This document shows, one piece after another, positions 45,113 to 57,836 of a stretch of 62,264 bases of DNA. The notes below the pieces were generated by a model, which saw nothing but the letters and a program-made list of their open reading frames with translations, was not told where the DNA came from and ran no database searches. The first letter of the stretch is position 1; every line of letters begins with the position of its first letter. The position numbers were made by a program, and so were the translations under genes. Source of the DNA: Phoronis australis (lineage: Eukaryota; Phoronida; Phoronidae); NCBI GenBank assembly GCA_002633005.1, contig NMRA01000944.1, positions 1 to 62,264 of the forward strand, given 5' to 3'.

Positions 45113-47182
45113 ACGAAGGGTACGTTCTTAGGGAAACGTGGAATCATTCACAACACCAAACTTTGCTTGATATAAATGCAAGATGAGCTCTCAAAAATGT
45201 TGTTAACATTTTTTTAGTTATCACTTCATTTTTGCTTTGTGCAACTTGTTGAAAAATCATATCTAGGTGTAACAACATCCCTAAAAATTGTTAATTTTTG
45301 TAAAATTTCAAAAATAAACCACAAATACATACCTAACCATAGAAAGCTCTGAATTTATTGCTCCTTGTTTTAAGATTTTTCTCTCAATCGTTTTAATTAT
45401 ACCTGTATTCCACTTTATTTCAATTTTCAATGGACCCTACTCTTCAACACCCTTGCTGATCTAAAACATGATATCAACAATATTATTATTAAAACCATTT
45501 CACAAATTCTTGTGATCTGCTCTTGCAACTCAACAGAATTTGCAACCTAATTCCAGTATTGCCTTGAGTCAAAGGGAGGTTTAGTTCTTTTAATATTCTC
45601 TTAAGCTATTGTAAACAAATCTGAGGTGACACAATAAGATAATTTCAACCAGGCATGGGTCAGTCCGTTGTTATAACCACCATTTGTTACTTATGTTGAA
45701 ATGCTTAACCTGCTAGGTTGTGTTTGAATAATGCCTGCCTGAGTAACACAAGGGGCAACTTTTACAATCAAACTTTTGATCTATCTATGAGGCCATCATT
45801 ATACTTGGAGTTATGACTCAGATTTCCATGGTGTTTTGCTACCATAATCATTATGTCCACTTAGAATTTGATTTATAGGTCACGTGAGTTCTGAAGCGGT
45901 AAACGTGAGTACTTTTACGCTTAAAATTTCCACTCGTAATATTTTGTTTGTAATTTTGCGCTGGTGTTTTTGGCTTGCAATTTTACACTCCTATTTTGCG
46001 CATGTTATGTAGGGTTAGGTACAACGAAGCACATGAATACAAAGAGTTTAAAATATCAAATACTGACTGATTTTTTACCCCAGTCTAGGTCGTAATTATG
46101 CTCAAAATTATGAGCGAACAATTTTTGTTTTGGTCGTAATTACAAGTGAACAATTCTAATCGCAAAGTCAACTCGTTGTGTATACGTACACCACAGATCA
46201 TGTATTTTTGTCCGACTGCGGGTTGCCAATGAGTCGATGGCGGGTCGTCAAAATAGCCAAACAATTGGCCAATTTTTAACTGACGTCCATGCTGAGCGTA
46301 CATCAGCCAATCCAGTTGTACGGTGGTTTTCTGCTATTTTTAGGCCAGAGTTCAGTTGCTTAAGGGGTTGTCGTGCTGTCCTCACCTTTGCACTGGGAGA
46401 GTCTGCGCACAGGATGAAATAAATTAACCTAGTTTATTTAATATCTGACTGCTATACATGTACAAGTTCACATTGGTTGGATAGCACATGAAAGTTTAAG
46501 GTGAACGGTAACCGTAGGCAACATAATGGATATTGCAACCTGCTTTGAAGACAATATGTAAAAGTTTTCCCAATATTCGCGTTCCATTCAATACAACACC
46601 ATGTTCAATTTGAAAAAAACTTTTAACGAAGTGTCCATTCGAATATTTTGTTTGTGTTAGGCAGAATTGCTGCTGCATTCTTAAAGTTTTGCTTTAGCAC
46701 ATATACGCGTAGCAATCACGTAAACATGCCCCCCGCACCTGGGATTCGTATAACTATTATAAAGTATAACACTTGTAGACATCAAATTTTGTCAACCGAA
46801 TTTCACTAGACCTTAACTGCATCAATCTGAGGTTAACCAGATACAAGTGAAAAAGGCATGAAAAAGAACAACCCGTGAGGTAAACAGTGAAACCTAGCCG
46901 AAAGCAATATTGAAATCTCTTTGCATGCAATTATTACATGTCAAGTCGCAAAATACATAACCCAACCAATAACAAAGTACAAACAATTTTCAACATGAAC
47001 GTTCAGTGTGGCAGTACTTAAAATAGCGACTGATTCATATCTAGCCAAATTTCTTCTGGTTTGCTGTAATGGGGCGTAGGCTCACGTAGGCGCAACTAAC
47101 CACCTTTTTGCCTTTCAATGTAGCGCCTATCCTCCGTAAGTTACGGTATACATGTAGTCTCAAATCTCACTCACGAACACTC
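45113..47182. other. no recognisable gene
   Basis: This is AT-rich with short unsupported frames (46085-46303, 46237-46422, 46496-46678). Confidence 0.4.
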
Positions 47183-47866
47183 CAAAGGCATTACAAATTG
47201 CATCTAATGAAACAGACTTTGTTTCAGTTTTATATTGGTTAGAGTGAAAATAGGTCTAATTCATTTTGAAAGAGATCGCTCAGTAATAAACGCGAACACG
47301 GCAACTCGCAATCCCGACTTAGGACAAGCTAGAGCTCATCAGTCCCGACTTCGCAGGTGGATCGTTAAGTGGTACAGGCAATCAATTCGAACAGGAATAC
47401 AGTGATGAAGAAATACTAGAGAGGCGCCGTGAACAAGCTCAGACAACGGAACGCATGGAGTCATTTGGTAAGCCAGCATTCGTCAGGCACTGTCGACGTC
47501 TGCAGGCCACAGACACGGAGATATTTCACGGCCTCATACTTGCTATTTACAGCGTACATTTCATTCTTTACTACCATGAGCCACTTCCTAAGCATTTCGG
47601 ACTCTCGAGGAAGTAAAAAACGATGCACTCGCTTTCCTCGAAGCTGCTTAGTTCGGACAAGCGGGAACGATGCACCGCAACATAGCGGCATTCACTCTGC
47701 ATATGAACCACTGACGTCGATAGTGTCGTTTCTCACCTTCTTCACAGGCTAACGAGACACCTCTTGGCAAGGTAAGGTCGACCGTATACGAGGCGATGTG
47801 GATATAGGCCGATTAAGACTTCAAAGAAGACTAATTAAATCGGATGGCATTCTCCTTTAACTTTCA
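47183..47866 (-). mobile_element. THAP-fragment repeat, copy 2 (inverted)
   Basis: This is the reverse complement of 8131-8820 along its full length. On the minus strand the frame 47691-47461 carries the THAP-like blocks KQLRGKRVHRFLLPRESEM, RKWL and VCGLQTS; the first Cys pair (CIVPACPN) is one frame off. As in copy 1 the final His is Gln, so that change predates the two copies. The plus-strand frame 47429-47752 is a shadow. Confidence 0.65.
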
Positions 47867-47961
47867 TCCCTGCAATAGAGGTCTGTACATATTGGCACTG
47901 TCTAAAGTATAGATGAGACCAAGAAAGCAATTCAGATTAGGTGTACAAAAATTCACAACTA

Positions 47962-48606
47962 CAGTATTTGCCCTAATAAGCGCCCAAAATTGCCCCCAAT
48001 AAGTTTATACAGACATCCAGCCCATGGACGTGCACACATTTGAAAAATGCATTACCTAGATTTCTTAAATTCTACAGTAACATCTTCAATTTATCAATAA
48101 TATCTGAGAGTCCTGAAAAATCAAAGTGCGCGCCAAATTTCTAGACCACGAGCCTCGCTGCTGTGTCGGTATTTAGCCGTGAATGTACACTTCAAACTTC
48201 TGCAGTGCTTCAAAAAGAATTATTTTTAAAATTTTGCAGATCTCACGAGTCTCGTGTCCCACTATGGTCTGGCTTTTCAGAACAGACATAGTGTACTTGT
48301 CAACGAAAGTGATTCTCGCCATCAGTCGGCGAGTTTTCGCCCTGGGATTTCTCCACAATTTTCTGAAAAAAGATCGTAATTTAATGACGAAGTTTGATAG
48401 CAATGTACCACAATTTTGTGGAAAGTCAATCTGTCATAGGCTACAGATACGTTGCAGAGCATCAATTTGATGAATCCTAGCTTCGGATTTCATCTGTTTC
48501 GGACACTGTATTTCAACACACAGCCTTAGGCTACAATAAGCGCACCCCCTCTCCTGAAACGAATTTTTCTAAACACCCTAGGCGCTTACTAGCGCTAATA
48601 CGGCGT
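47962..48606. mobile_element. DNA-transposon-like element with ~25-bp inverted ends
   Basis: The left end TACAGTATTTGCCCTAATAA and the right end read inverted (CGCCGTATTAGCGCTAGTAA) agree, and both continue GCGCC. The CAGTATT start beside TA is like Tc1/pogo-type elements. A minus-strand frame (48173-48403) inside has no recognisable transposase motif. Direct repeats of about 60 bases (GATGAGACCAAGAAAGCAA and following) lie just outside at 47907-47966 and 48607-48666. Confidence 0.5.
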
Positions 48607-48666
48607 CTATAAATGAGACCAAGAAAGCAACTTGGGTTTGGTTGACAGAAAGTCATAACTGCTGTA

Positions 48667-49296
48667 TATAGTAGTCCATTAATTTAAAAGCAGCCATTGT
48701 CAACCCCTCCCATTGTTGGATTAGGTTAATTTACCTAATTACTTGGAGAATTATCGTGTCTGCCATCAATTGAAATTTCATCAAGTATGTTGCTCTGAGA
48801 TCAAGTTTTTTTGTTTGCACTCTACATATAGGTTGCACTATTCGTCCAATTGGCACAAGATTCACCTTCAACTTCTAGTCCCCAAAGTGATAGAAGCCTA
48901 AGGTCGTTCATCATGCTCAGATTCAAGATGGCGGACGTGTTGGTTGTTTTCTTTTTGATATCAGATTCAAATGCTAATAGAGGCCGCATTTCTATGGGCC
49001 CACATTCCTATATGTGGGTGCAAATTGCCTTCATCTCTGTCTGGGCGTCCGGCGTCCGCAGCTGTATCTCTTGAACCCCTCAAAGTATCTTCACCAAATT
49101 TAACATATGGGTTTATATGAAGATGACGACAGAAGAGGACGAATTTCAGACGGATCTGACTATCCTTGTGCCGCCTAGTGTCATTTTTTTACATTTACCT
49201 CTGTAACTTTAAAGATCGAAGCTTGGCATATAGGCACCTGTTAGTGGGATGATCCTATATTCCTGTTTTCGGAAGGAGTCAAGGTATTTTGCGGAA
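48667..49296. other. no gene; dispersed-repeat-like sequence
   Basis: The stretch 48985-49160 (GGCGTCCGGCGTCCGCAGCTG, TCACCAAATTTAACATATGG) has the look of a widespread invertebrate repeat, but no second copy is in the window. Confidence 0.3.
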
Positions 49297-49499
49297 CCTA
49301 AATTAAAATAGGAGGGCCCCGCCCTCCGGCCACCTTCCGGCGAGGCTCCTGCATTAATATAGCGGGCCCCGATCTTCGACCACCTTTCGGAGAGGCCCCT
49401 CCTATATTAATATAGAAAGCCTTTCTTTTGAGGCCCGAAATTCAATTTTTTGCCTATGTCATTTTAATAAGAATAAGTCATTTTAAACAATAAGCTGTT
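49297..49499. mobile_element. foldback hairpin element, copy FB4 (5'-truncated)
   Basis: Three GC-armed hairpins (at about 49305, 49352 and 49410, the last with TATATTAATATA) are followed by the full AT-rich right arm: GAGGCCCGAAATTCAATTTT, TGCCTATGTCATTTTAATAA, AAGTCATTTTAAACAATAAG and CTGTT. It matches the right arm of FB2 closely. The left arm is missing, and no TTAA follows the right end (CAAT instead). Confidence 0.75.
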
Positions 49500-52400
49500 C
49501 AATACTTGTGAATTACTTTTTCCAAAAGTATCTCAAGAATAACATTTCTTTTGAATATCGTTACTTGGGATTGTTTGTAGGGAATTCGCACAGGTCGAAG
49601 GGATTGTCGGGGCTACGAGTTGTGATGATCACGTACATTTCAAATGTGGGTACTCAAAGCACTCGCAGTCATAAACAAAGTTTTCAGCGTTTTTAGAGCT
49701 CACACTTAATTCGTGAATCGTTATAGGTACCTCTCAAATGAGCAACAATTCACCTATATAAGAATATCCCGTCTCCCGTTTTCCCGCACTTACCGAGCAT
49801 TCCTTCGGAGTTTCCTAAAAAACATTCCGTTTTTATTTACAAAGTTGTTGGTTTCTGATTTAGATGTTTATAAATCTACGAAACTTAACAGCTTCATAGA
49901 ATAGTTTTGACAGTTAGAAGCTAATCTTCTAAGAATTTTTGATGTTTCAGGGAACTTACTTAGAACTTGAATTTGGTAAACTCTATAATTTGATATCTAG
50001 ATTGTATAAAAATAATATAAATTTCGATAATTTTCCTTATCTAAAACAACTCAAGGACGTTGATGACTTTCGGACAGTTCCCAAAATATTCTCACACTAC
50101 AAATGACAACAAACGTATTGCTTTTTGACGTGGGTACAAGGTGTTTCGTTTAAAGTCACAAGCAGAAAATCAACGATTGACACAGTCCTTAAATCAAAAA
50201 AATGCATTGTTTATGGAATCGATTTTTGTTTTCTGATTTACGTATTTATGTATCTACGTAAATCAAATGATTGAGAGATGATTTTTGACAATTCGAAGCT
50301 GATCTTGTAAGAAATTACGATGCATCAGTGAACTTAACTGCAGGCTGACATTGGGAAACTCGATCTATCATCAGATCCCCAAACATCAAAGTATTCAAAC
50401 AATTCACCTCAAAATTCAACTGATAATAAATTGTTTACTGACTTAGGAGCCGGATTAGTGGTTTAAATTCACAAACCGTAGGTTGAAAAGGGAGTTTTTA
50501 AATGTCTTTAAGTAAGCAAATTTAAATCCATTGCTCATTAGCTTGATGTTGTTAGTTTCCAATAGTATAGCACAATGGATTTCTGTTCTCCAAAACTGAA
50601 GCGTTTGCTTGCATTTCCCGTACAAACTACACAGATGGTGCAGGTGAGGACTGAGGTGCCTACGCTTAAAATTAGGTGCAACCATGCAGTAGGCCCGAGC
50701 AGAATATTTTTGATCCCACAAACTTAATTGGAACTCCAGGCGTTGAAGTGTTTGTATTTTTGGTACACAATGTGTATCATAATCTCCAGCCACAAGAAAC
50801 TGGACTACCGCACATGGTTCAACAAGGGATTTTGAAACAATCCCGAAGGCACTACACCAGGTACATCACTTTTCAAAAAAAATCCTTTAAAGAATGACCA
50901 TAATAAAATAAACTTTCCTTGAAACTGAATCACAATAAAACAAATATTGACCTCAGAGCCAGCGCAGACGGATAGGCTCTAGGTACGAGCTAAGCTGTCC
51001 GTCTGAAGTGAATCATAGCTGAGCTGACAAGCGGCCAAATTAGTTCATCGAATTTTAGCATTTTCACACTATTAGATCATAGCTACGGTTATTTGAAGCA
51101 ACGCCCAATTACCCGTCAGTGCGCTGGCCCTCTGTCCTTTCTTTAACTCTTTGTGAAACCTTGTTGGTTCACGGTTTCTCAAATCCTGATGGCTGCATTC
51201 TCGGGACTGCACCCCCACCTATGGCGGACGTGGGGTGTTCGGTTCAAACATGACGGCATCCAGAGAATGGATGAGGGGCGGTTAGAGGGCGGAGGTGGTG
51301 GTGATAGGAAAGGGGTAGTTTGGCTAAGTAAAATTGGTTTGTGACCCCCTTCCAATAATTCTTACCTCCTACGGGCCTATGTTACATGTATATGTAGTCA
51401 AAGTATGAAAACAGGGATACATGCCTTTAATGTTAAACAATGTTTTGATACCGTCAATCCAACCATTTCTACTAACAATGTACTCCTATGGAATTTACTG
51501 CCATTATTTTAAAATCTTCGAAACTACTCCGTTTTGCAACTGGAATTGCATAAGAGCCAAACTATCAGAAAGCCCTTACCAGAAGCAAAATTTAATAATT
51601 TAATTCATAAGCAATTATCAGTGCTATCAAAATGCGAAAAGTAACATCGAGTAATAGTAACCAAAAAAGGAAAGAAACCAGAGAGGTTATATAAATAAAT
51701 AAAGTCACGTAGAACTTGCACGCTAATATCTTTTTCTGTAATTGCTTGGTCAAACTAGTTAGGGACACAACATATGGCGACGATGGGAGTATGAAGTAAC
51801 TTGCAATAATGATCAAAGCTTTTAAGAACGAGATTTATGTCGAACAAGATCCGCCTTAAATCACTAAATCGTGTCCAGTTAGTATCCGTGACGTGATGTT
51901 GGGCAAAAAACACTGCACGGTGCGGGCTATTTTTCCCCCAAGATACGTCATAAGAAAAGCCACCTATTTGCAAAGTTTTTTGTTTTCGCATTAACAATTT
52001 GCTAATGAATACACTTGCACTTTGTTTAGCGTAGATGATGTTTAAATGGCATTGTCGTTTAGTTGCTGCTATATATTATCATAGTTAGATTTTAAATATA
52101 TCTTTCAGCATCTTGGGAATTTTTTAATGATTCAAAAGATTTCTACCTTATCAAGGTAAACATTTTAATATATGGATCCCCCACGGTTACTGTGAAGAAT
52201 TTTCTCTTGTATTCATTTAAAATTATTCATGTTTATATATTAAATGGACGTTTGGTGCTGTTCGATATAAAGTAGTTCTTCAGTAAAAATTCAGGACGGA
52301 CTAACATTTATTAAAATGTGATAAACTTAATTACTATCTTTTCGGAATTTTAAGATAAAGGCTTTCTACTAAATAAGAATGAGCAAACATCTATTGTGTA

Positions 52401-53039
52401 GTTTCGAAACGTAATTTGGACACTAAATCATTACATAGATTGCAGTCTATGACATTTGGGTAAACATGGGACAATTGATCACATTATTACAATCGTTATG
52501 TTACTATTGAAGTAGACTTTGGAAAATAACGATATTAACATTCATAAGAAAGATACAAATGAGCACTTGCTCCATAGTTGCCAACATTCGAGAATGAAAA
52601 AAGACGCAAATGAGTTTAGTGAAAAGCGTGATTTCCGGATCTGGGTCTACAATGTATGTCAAAACCCTAATATGAAATGTTTGCCGCAACACACAACAAC
52701 GTCACTTCAGTTTTTTCGTCGAACTCGAGATGTTATACCCAAATGCGATTGACAGTGATTTTTTATTTGTGTAAATCGAATGTACAATTGCAGGAGCATT
52801 AAAAACTCATGTAACGACCCGTTTTATTTTTAGTTGAGCGTGAAATAGTGCTGTGTCGCGTGGGAAATTATAGTACCATATGATGATATATTATTGTCGC
52901 TGTTGGTCAAAAAGCAGGACATTTTGTTGGTGAGGAGAGATGGGGAGAAAAAGTTCAAAAAGTAGGGTTGTCCTCCAAGTGCGGCACAATAGGATAATAG
53001 AATGTTAAGACAAAGTATTTGATTGGATTTTATACCCTA
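49500..53039. other. long gene-free stretch
   Basis: I find no supported exon or nameable repeat. The minus-strand frame 50455-50793 (112 codons) and plus-strand frames near it lack domain, bias and splice partners. Confidence 0.4.
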
Positions 53040-54110
53040 TGCATTTTTTCATTTTTATATTAACCCACAAGATATAGGATACACTCCATGATTTGAACTC
53101 TTTACTTGCCAATATAGGGCCATCTACTAGATAACAAATGATATATCCGATACATTAGATATATAAATTTCCTATACTGGCCTCTAGATCCGCACACGCA
53201 AGGCCTTCCCTTTATTAAAGACCAATATATCGGTTAAATTCCATTCTGATCTCTTAACTTGGCACTAGGTTCGCAAATGCAACACCGTCTCTTTATTAAA
53301 TCACGATATTTCGGATACATTCCATATTCCGATCTCCTAACTTGCGACTAGGGTTGCCAATTCTACTAAATAATTCATGATATATTGACAACCTTAGGGG
53401 CCATTAGGCTCGAATGCGCAGTACCTCCCCATTATTGACTCACGACATATCGGATACAGGTATAATCTGGTTTCTTTACTTGCCATTAGGGTCGCCAATT
53501 CTAACTCATGATATATCGAATATATTCGATGCATCCCCCTCATTGCGCCCTAGGCTCGCATACAAGACCTTCGTCTTATAAACTCACGATCTTCCGGATA
53601 CATTCCATAGCTCTGAACTCTATACATGCATCCAGGGTCACCTATTCTACCAAATAACATGGTATATCGTATACATTGCCCTTATTAGCCGCTAGGCTCG
53701 CACCTTAAACCTCCCATTATTAAGTAAAGTATACGAGATATGTTTTATGTTCTGAAATCTTTTTTGCCACTAGGATCGTCTACCATAGATTCTACCAATT
53801 AACTGATGACCGGATACATTCGATGCACTGAGTCCCTTATTGGCCGCTAGGTTCGCACATACAAGACCTCCTTTTCACTTACCCACGATATATCGGATAT
53901 AGTCCATAATTCTTTCTCTTAACTAATTTCATTGCCACTAGGGGAGCTAATTCTACCAAGTAACTCATGATATATCAGATACGGATGCATTGATTCCCTT
54001 ATTGCCCCTAGAGCTCGCATGCAAGACCTTTATCATAAACCAAAGGTATTGATGTTGGATAGTTCGAAGTTTTTTTCTATTTACTTGCCACTAGGGTCGT
54101 CTACCAGAAA
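53040..54110. repeat. diverged dimeric satellite
   Basis: About six to seven units of roughly 155 bases alternate two related half-units. One has GATATATCGGATACATTCC, then ACTTGCCACTAGGGTCGCC and TTCTACCAAATAACTCATG; the other has ATATCGGATACATTCGATGC, then CCGCTAGGCTCGCA, CATGCAAGACCTCC and a TATTAA end. Units differ at many positions and some lack segments, so the array is old. One half-unit-like relic lies apart at 54868-54960. Confidence 0.8.
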
Positions 54111-54149
54111 CAAAAATACGTCAGACACATCTATTTTCCTTCGTTCCCC

Positions 54150-54210
54150 CAAATCCCTCCCTCNCCTCCCTACCTCCTTGCCTCCCGCCCTCTCTCTCTC
54201 TCTCTCACCC
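54150..54210. repeat. CCT/CT-rich low-complexity tract with N gap
   Basis: This tract carries CCCTCC repeats and a (TC)n run of about 16 bases, with an N at 54164. The gap probably reflects sequencing or assembly trouble here. Confidence 0.8.
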
Positions 54211-55361
54211 TACTAGGCGCTTTGTCGGTGGCATGCAATAACAAAAGGACTAACCCCTCCATATTAATTAAGACGCTTATTGATTAGATATAATTAACTC
54301 TTCTCATTTATCATATTATTTCGCAGGAGGATAAATTTCAACCCAAGGCACAAGGCAATAAATTTTCGCATTCACAGTTGTTAGTGAAGAAGTTGAATTA
54401 AGTTTTGCTTTCATTTACTTAAGGGCAAACTGCAGTTTCCAAACTACTGACTAGTTAGAAATACCGGTACATGTCGCATGGACGTAAAGATTTAGTTATC
54501 GTCGGCAATTTCGCAACTAAGTATACTAAATAACTGGTAAAATTTAAATAACGGACAATCAGTAATTTCTGTATAATAATGTGTGGGTTAACTTATGCAA
54601 AATAACAGGCAAAACCCAGGTTTTGTAACTTTTACTAAATAAAGGGAGACCAAAAAGGCACAATAAAGTTTAGAAATACAACATATTATCACCTTCATTA
54701 GGGCAGATTGTCACCCACCTGTACAGTTCAACATGTTTATAACTTTTGTAATTACTGATATCTGTAGTAGTTTAGTTTGTCGTAATAGATATGACATTTT
54801 ATCTCAACTACACGTGTTGTTTCAATGTAAACTACCTTCGGTATCGCTTCGCAGTTAGCGCATATAAATCATTATACATCGGATACATTCCATTCTGATC
54901 TACTAACTTGCCACAAGGTTTGCACATGCAAGACTTCCGCATTATTAAATCAGATACATGTGCTTGAACACAAGGCACTTTTCATTGTTGACGGTCTTTA
55001 TTCCGTTACATTCATGTATTCGGAAAAAACAACTGAACATATAGATAAAGTAACTTACCTAGCGACATAACTAAAAGGCGCAGGATATTTCGAAACATAT
55101 TTGTTTTATTCTCCAGTACCGAATTGACTTCTTTTCCACGATTTCTTCACGGGTGATTTTAAGTTCATGACATTGCAAAAATAATCTTGGATGGCACCAT
55201 GTCGAACATGCAAAGTTAACAGACAGGAAAGGCTGCAAACCGTTTGACCAATGTAACATCGTTTGATGTTATTCAGTACGCTACGTAATCCCTATTTAGT
55301 TTCTGCTTTCGATCAGTTGAACTCTACAAACAGGACTTATTCAACGTTATCTTTTTATAAC
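54211..55361. other. no gene; isolated satellite relic at 54868-54960
   Basis: Apart from the satellite relic (ACATCGGATACATTCC, AACTTGCCACAAGG, CACATGCAAGACTTCC) I see nothing identifiable. Confidence 0.45.
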
Positions 55362-55675
55362 TAGTGGCGGACTTAGGGGGGACAAGAGGGCCATGCCCCC
55401 CCTAAAATTCTACCAGATACCATTTGGCAGTTTAGCAGTTCGGGTGCGAAGTGCTGAATAGCACGTGCGCGCAACCAGGGGGGATCGGGGGTGAATGAAC
55501 AACGCATAGGCCCTGATCAAACACCGTTTACCGTTTTTTTAGTCAAAAGGTCCGCAAACCCAAAAATTCGAGACCCCTGCATCCCTACATTTTAGGCTGG
55601 GCGCGCGCATCTGCCGAAGTTGTGGTTATTCCTGTGCCCTGCCCCCCCAAACTCAAAATCCTGGATCCGCCCCTG
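55362..55675. mobile_element. MITE family G copy 6 with 5-bp target duplication
   Basis: The left end TAGTGGCGGACTTAGGGGGG and right end CCTGGATCCGCCCCTG are inverted copies. ATAAC flanks it exactly on both sides (55357-55361 and 55676-55680). Being the longest and least decayed copy, it defines the family best. Confidence 0.75.
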
Positions 55676-56069
55676 ATAACATCCTAGTGATAAACGGTGC
55701 CACGCCACATGCTGCGAAATAACGTCAGCAGCCACGTGCTCTCCAATTTGATGTTGTGGGTTACCGACATCTTACACGTATGACCTTGACCTTGGATCAA
55801 GGTGCCTCTCTAACAGGTCTAATTAAAACTATTACGTGATGAGGTATGACGTCATTGACACTTCCGTCCGGTATGCGGATTTTTTTATAAATAATACATT
55901 TATTAACCCAGGAAGTATATCAGTACTAGACACGAGTTGGGCGGCCCCAGCTTCATATATATATACAACTTAACCTAATACATGTACCACAAATAAGTAT
56001 CGAGAAAATAACTAATAAAATTATGATTGGATGGATAATTAGTAGATCATTATAAAAAGGGAGGGAAAA

Positions 56070-56107
56070 GGGGTGAGGAGGGGAGGGGAGGGGGACGGGG
56101 AGGGGGG
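56070..56107 (+). other. strong G-quadruplex motif
   Basis: Runs of four to six G occur at 56070-56073, 56080-56083, 56085-56088, 56090-56094, 56097-56100 and 56102-56107, mostly separated by one or two bases. This fits the usual G4 rule with very short loops. No gene is next to it. Confidence 0.75.
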
Positions 56108-56689
56108 AGACTTTCATACACACATTCACACTTATATTCGCTCGGTTTAATTAATTTAATATATGTTGAATTGCATAGGTGTATGTTTATGAAAACGTCA
56201 GATTTCTTATAAAACAAAAATAGAAGTGATTATACAAGTAATACCGTATATTGTTTGAATCATTTTTAAGAGATGCCTGCAAAACCCTCCACCTTTCAGA
56301 AGTTTTATCGGAGGCGTTAAACACAATAAGATTCACTGCGTCAAAAAGTATAAATTTTGACTTATTAAGACAAGGTTGAGACCCATCTCTCGAGGATGTA
56401 TAAATATATTGTTGAGTATGAGTGTATGGTATTGAACATTTCGCTTTGAATGCCAATGAAGTAAACTAAAAAGTGGTATATGGATGCTTCAGCGTGTAAG
56501 TTAAAGACTTAGTTATGAAATGATATTAAAAATTCCAGAAACTTTTAACACATAAAAAGCTGTAAAAATTCTGGAAAGTCCGGACCTCGACACAGTAGGG
56601 TTATTGGCCAGTTTGTGAAAAAACAAATGTTTTCGACATCTTGTTTGTGTAAATTCTTTTGTGGATGAAAAGGTATTTAAACATTGTCT

Positions 56690-57600
56690 AATGAGGGTTT
56701 ATGGGCAGATTGAAAGGGAGATTATATATTTCTTTAATTTCGTCGCCTGTGTAATAATTGAGTAAATCGTATAATTATCTGGTTTCTCAGAAAAATTGTA
56801 TATAAATACGTTTTTAATCCGTGAATTGGAACTATTGGTCAATAAGAATCTTATGTTGTTACACGTAGCAATTCTTCTATTCGCCCCACCCAGAACTTTC
56901 GTCAAGTCGTTGTAATAGAAGAACAGAGTATGATAGACGTATCCTTCAAGTTATAATTTTTCTTAATGCTTTCCCATTTGAGAAGTTTGTTATGGCTATC
57001 TAAAAAATCATCACAAAATATTAGGTCTGTGTTGTAAAGATTTTGGTAAAATAATGATTTACGTTTAACAGTTTAGTTACAATTGTTCCATACCCCCTGT
57101 TCGGCTACTGTTACCTCATTACATATTTCAGGATAAGGAATATCCAAGGTTGTCAGAACCGCCTTGTAAATAGGCTTTATAATTTCGCATTTTAAGGTTT
57201 TCAGTTGAAAATTGGATGAAAAAATGAGGTCACCGCCTACACGGTAAAAAAGATACCTCGGATATATTCTCCAACTTGCCTTATCCTCCGTATTAAAACG
57301 CTTGACCCAATTTAACATTAATTTGATTTGATCAGTTCCATTTTCGGATATTTCAAACCTCCCTCTTGATATGGAAAATTTACCAGAGATTCTTTTATTT
57401 TGGAGGTATATTTAACCAGATAAATTCTATGATAAATTTATTGACTTCATTAATTCTTTCCGGTTGGTGGATGTTGTCCCTTCCGATTACATTTATGACA
57501 CGTGACCTTTGAAGTATGACCTTTGACCGAGGAGCCTCCCAAACCGGGCGCCAAAACACCTTACTATACTTCTCACTAGGCATCATTAACTTCATAATTT
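56690..57600 (-). pseudogene. L1/Tx1-like LINE relic, C-terminal part
   Basis: On the minus strand, in several frames, the conserved C-terminal blocks of L1/Tx1-like LINEs appear in order: NEVNKFIIEFIW (about 57455-57420), a Y..GG block near 57360, WVKRFNTEDKASW (about 57310-57270), then FYQNLYNTDLIF, DSHNKLLKWE and YNLKD near 57060-56960. Stops and shifts separate them and no RT core is left. The frame at 56187-56456 may or may not belong to it. It lies next to, and in the same direction as, the putative gene at 57.8-58.4 kb. Confidence 0.6.
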
Positions 57601-57681
57601 CACATGCAGACTAAATAATTCACCCCATTCCAGTTTAGGTCGAAAAAAATAGAACTTCTAGATTAATTTAGAGTTTAAAAG

Positions 57682-57687
57682 TTTATT
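57682..57687 (-). terminator. possible poly(A) signal
   Basis: AATAAA on the minus strand, 150 bases after the putative stop at 57837. It would suit the three-exon candidate gene. Confidence 0.25.
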
Positions 57688-57836
57688 TTTACAACTATCA
57701 TGAAGTCATTGAATATCAATACAGACGGTCTCTTGTAAATTAACCCTTTATGTAAAAGTATAGACATCTAACCCTTGTACTAACGTGAGGTTTGTATGTG
57801 GCATGAATGGTATTTTTTCTTATCCTTGCAAGATTT

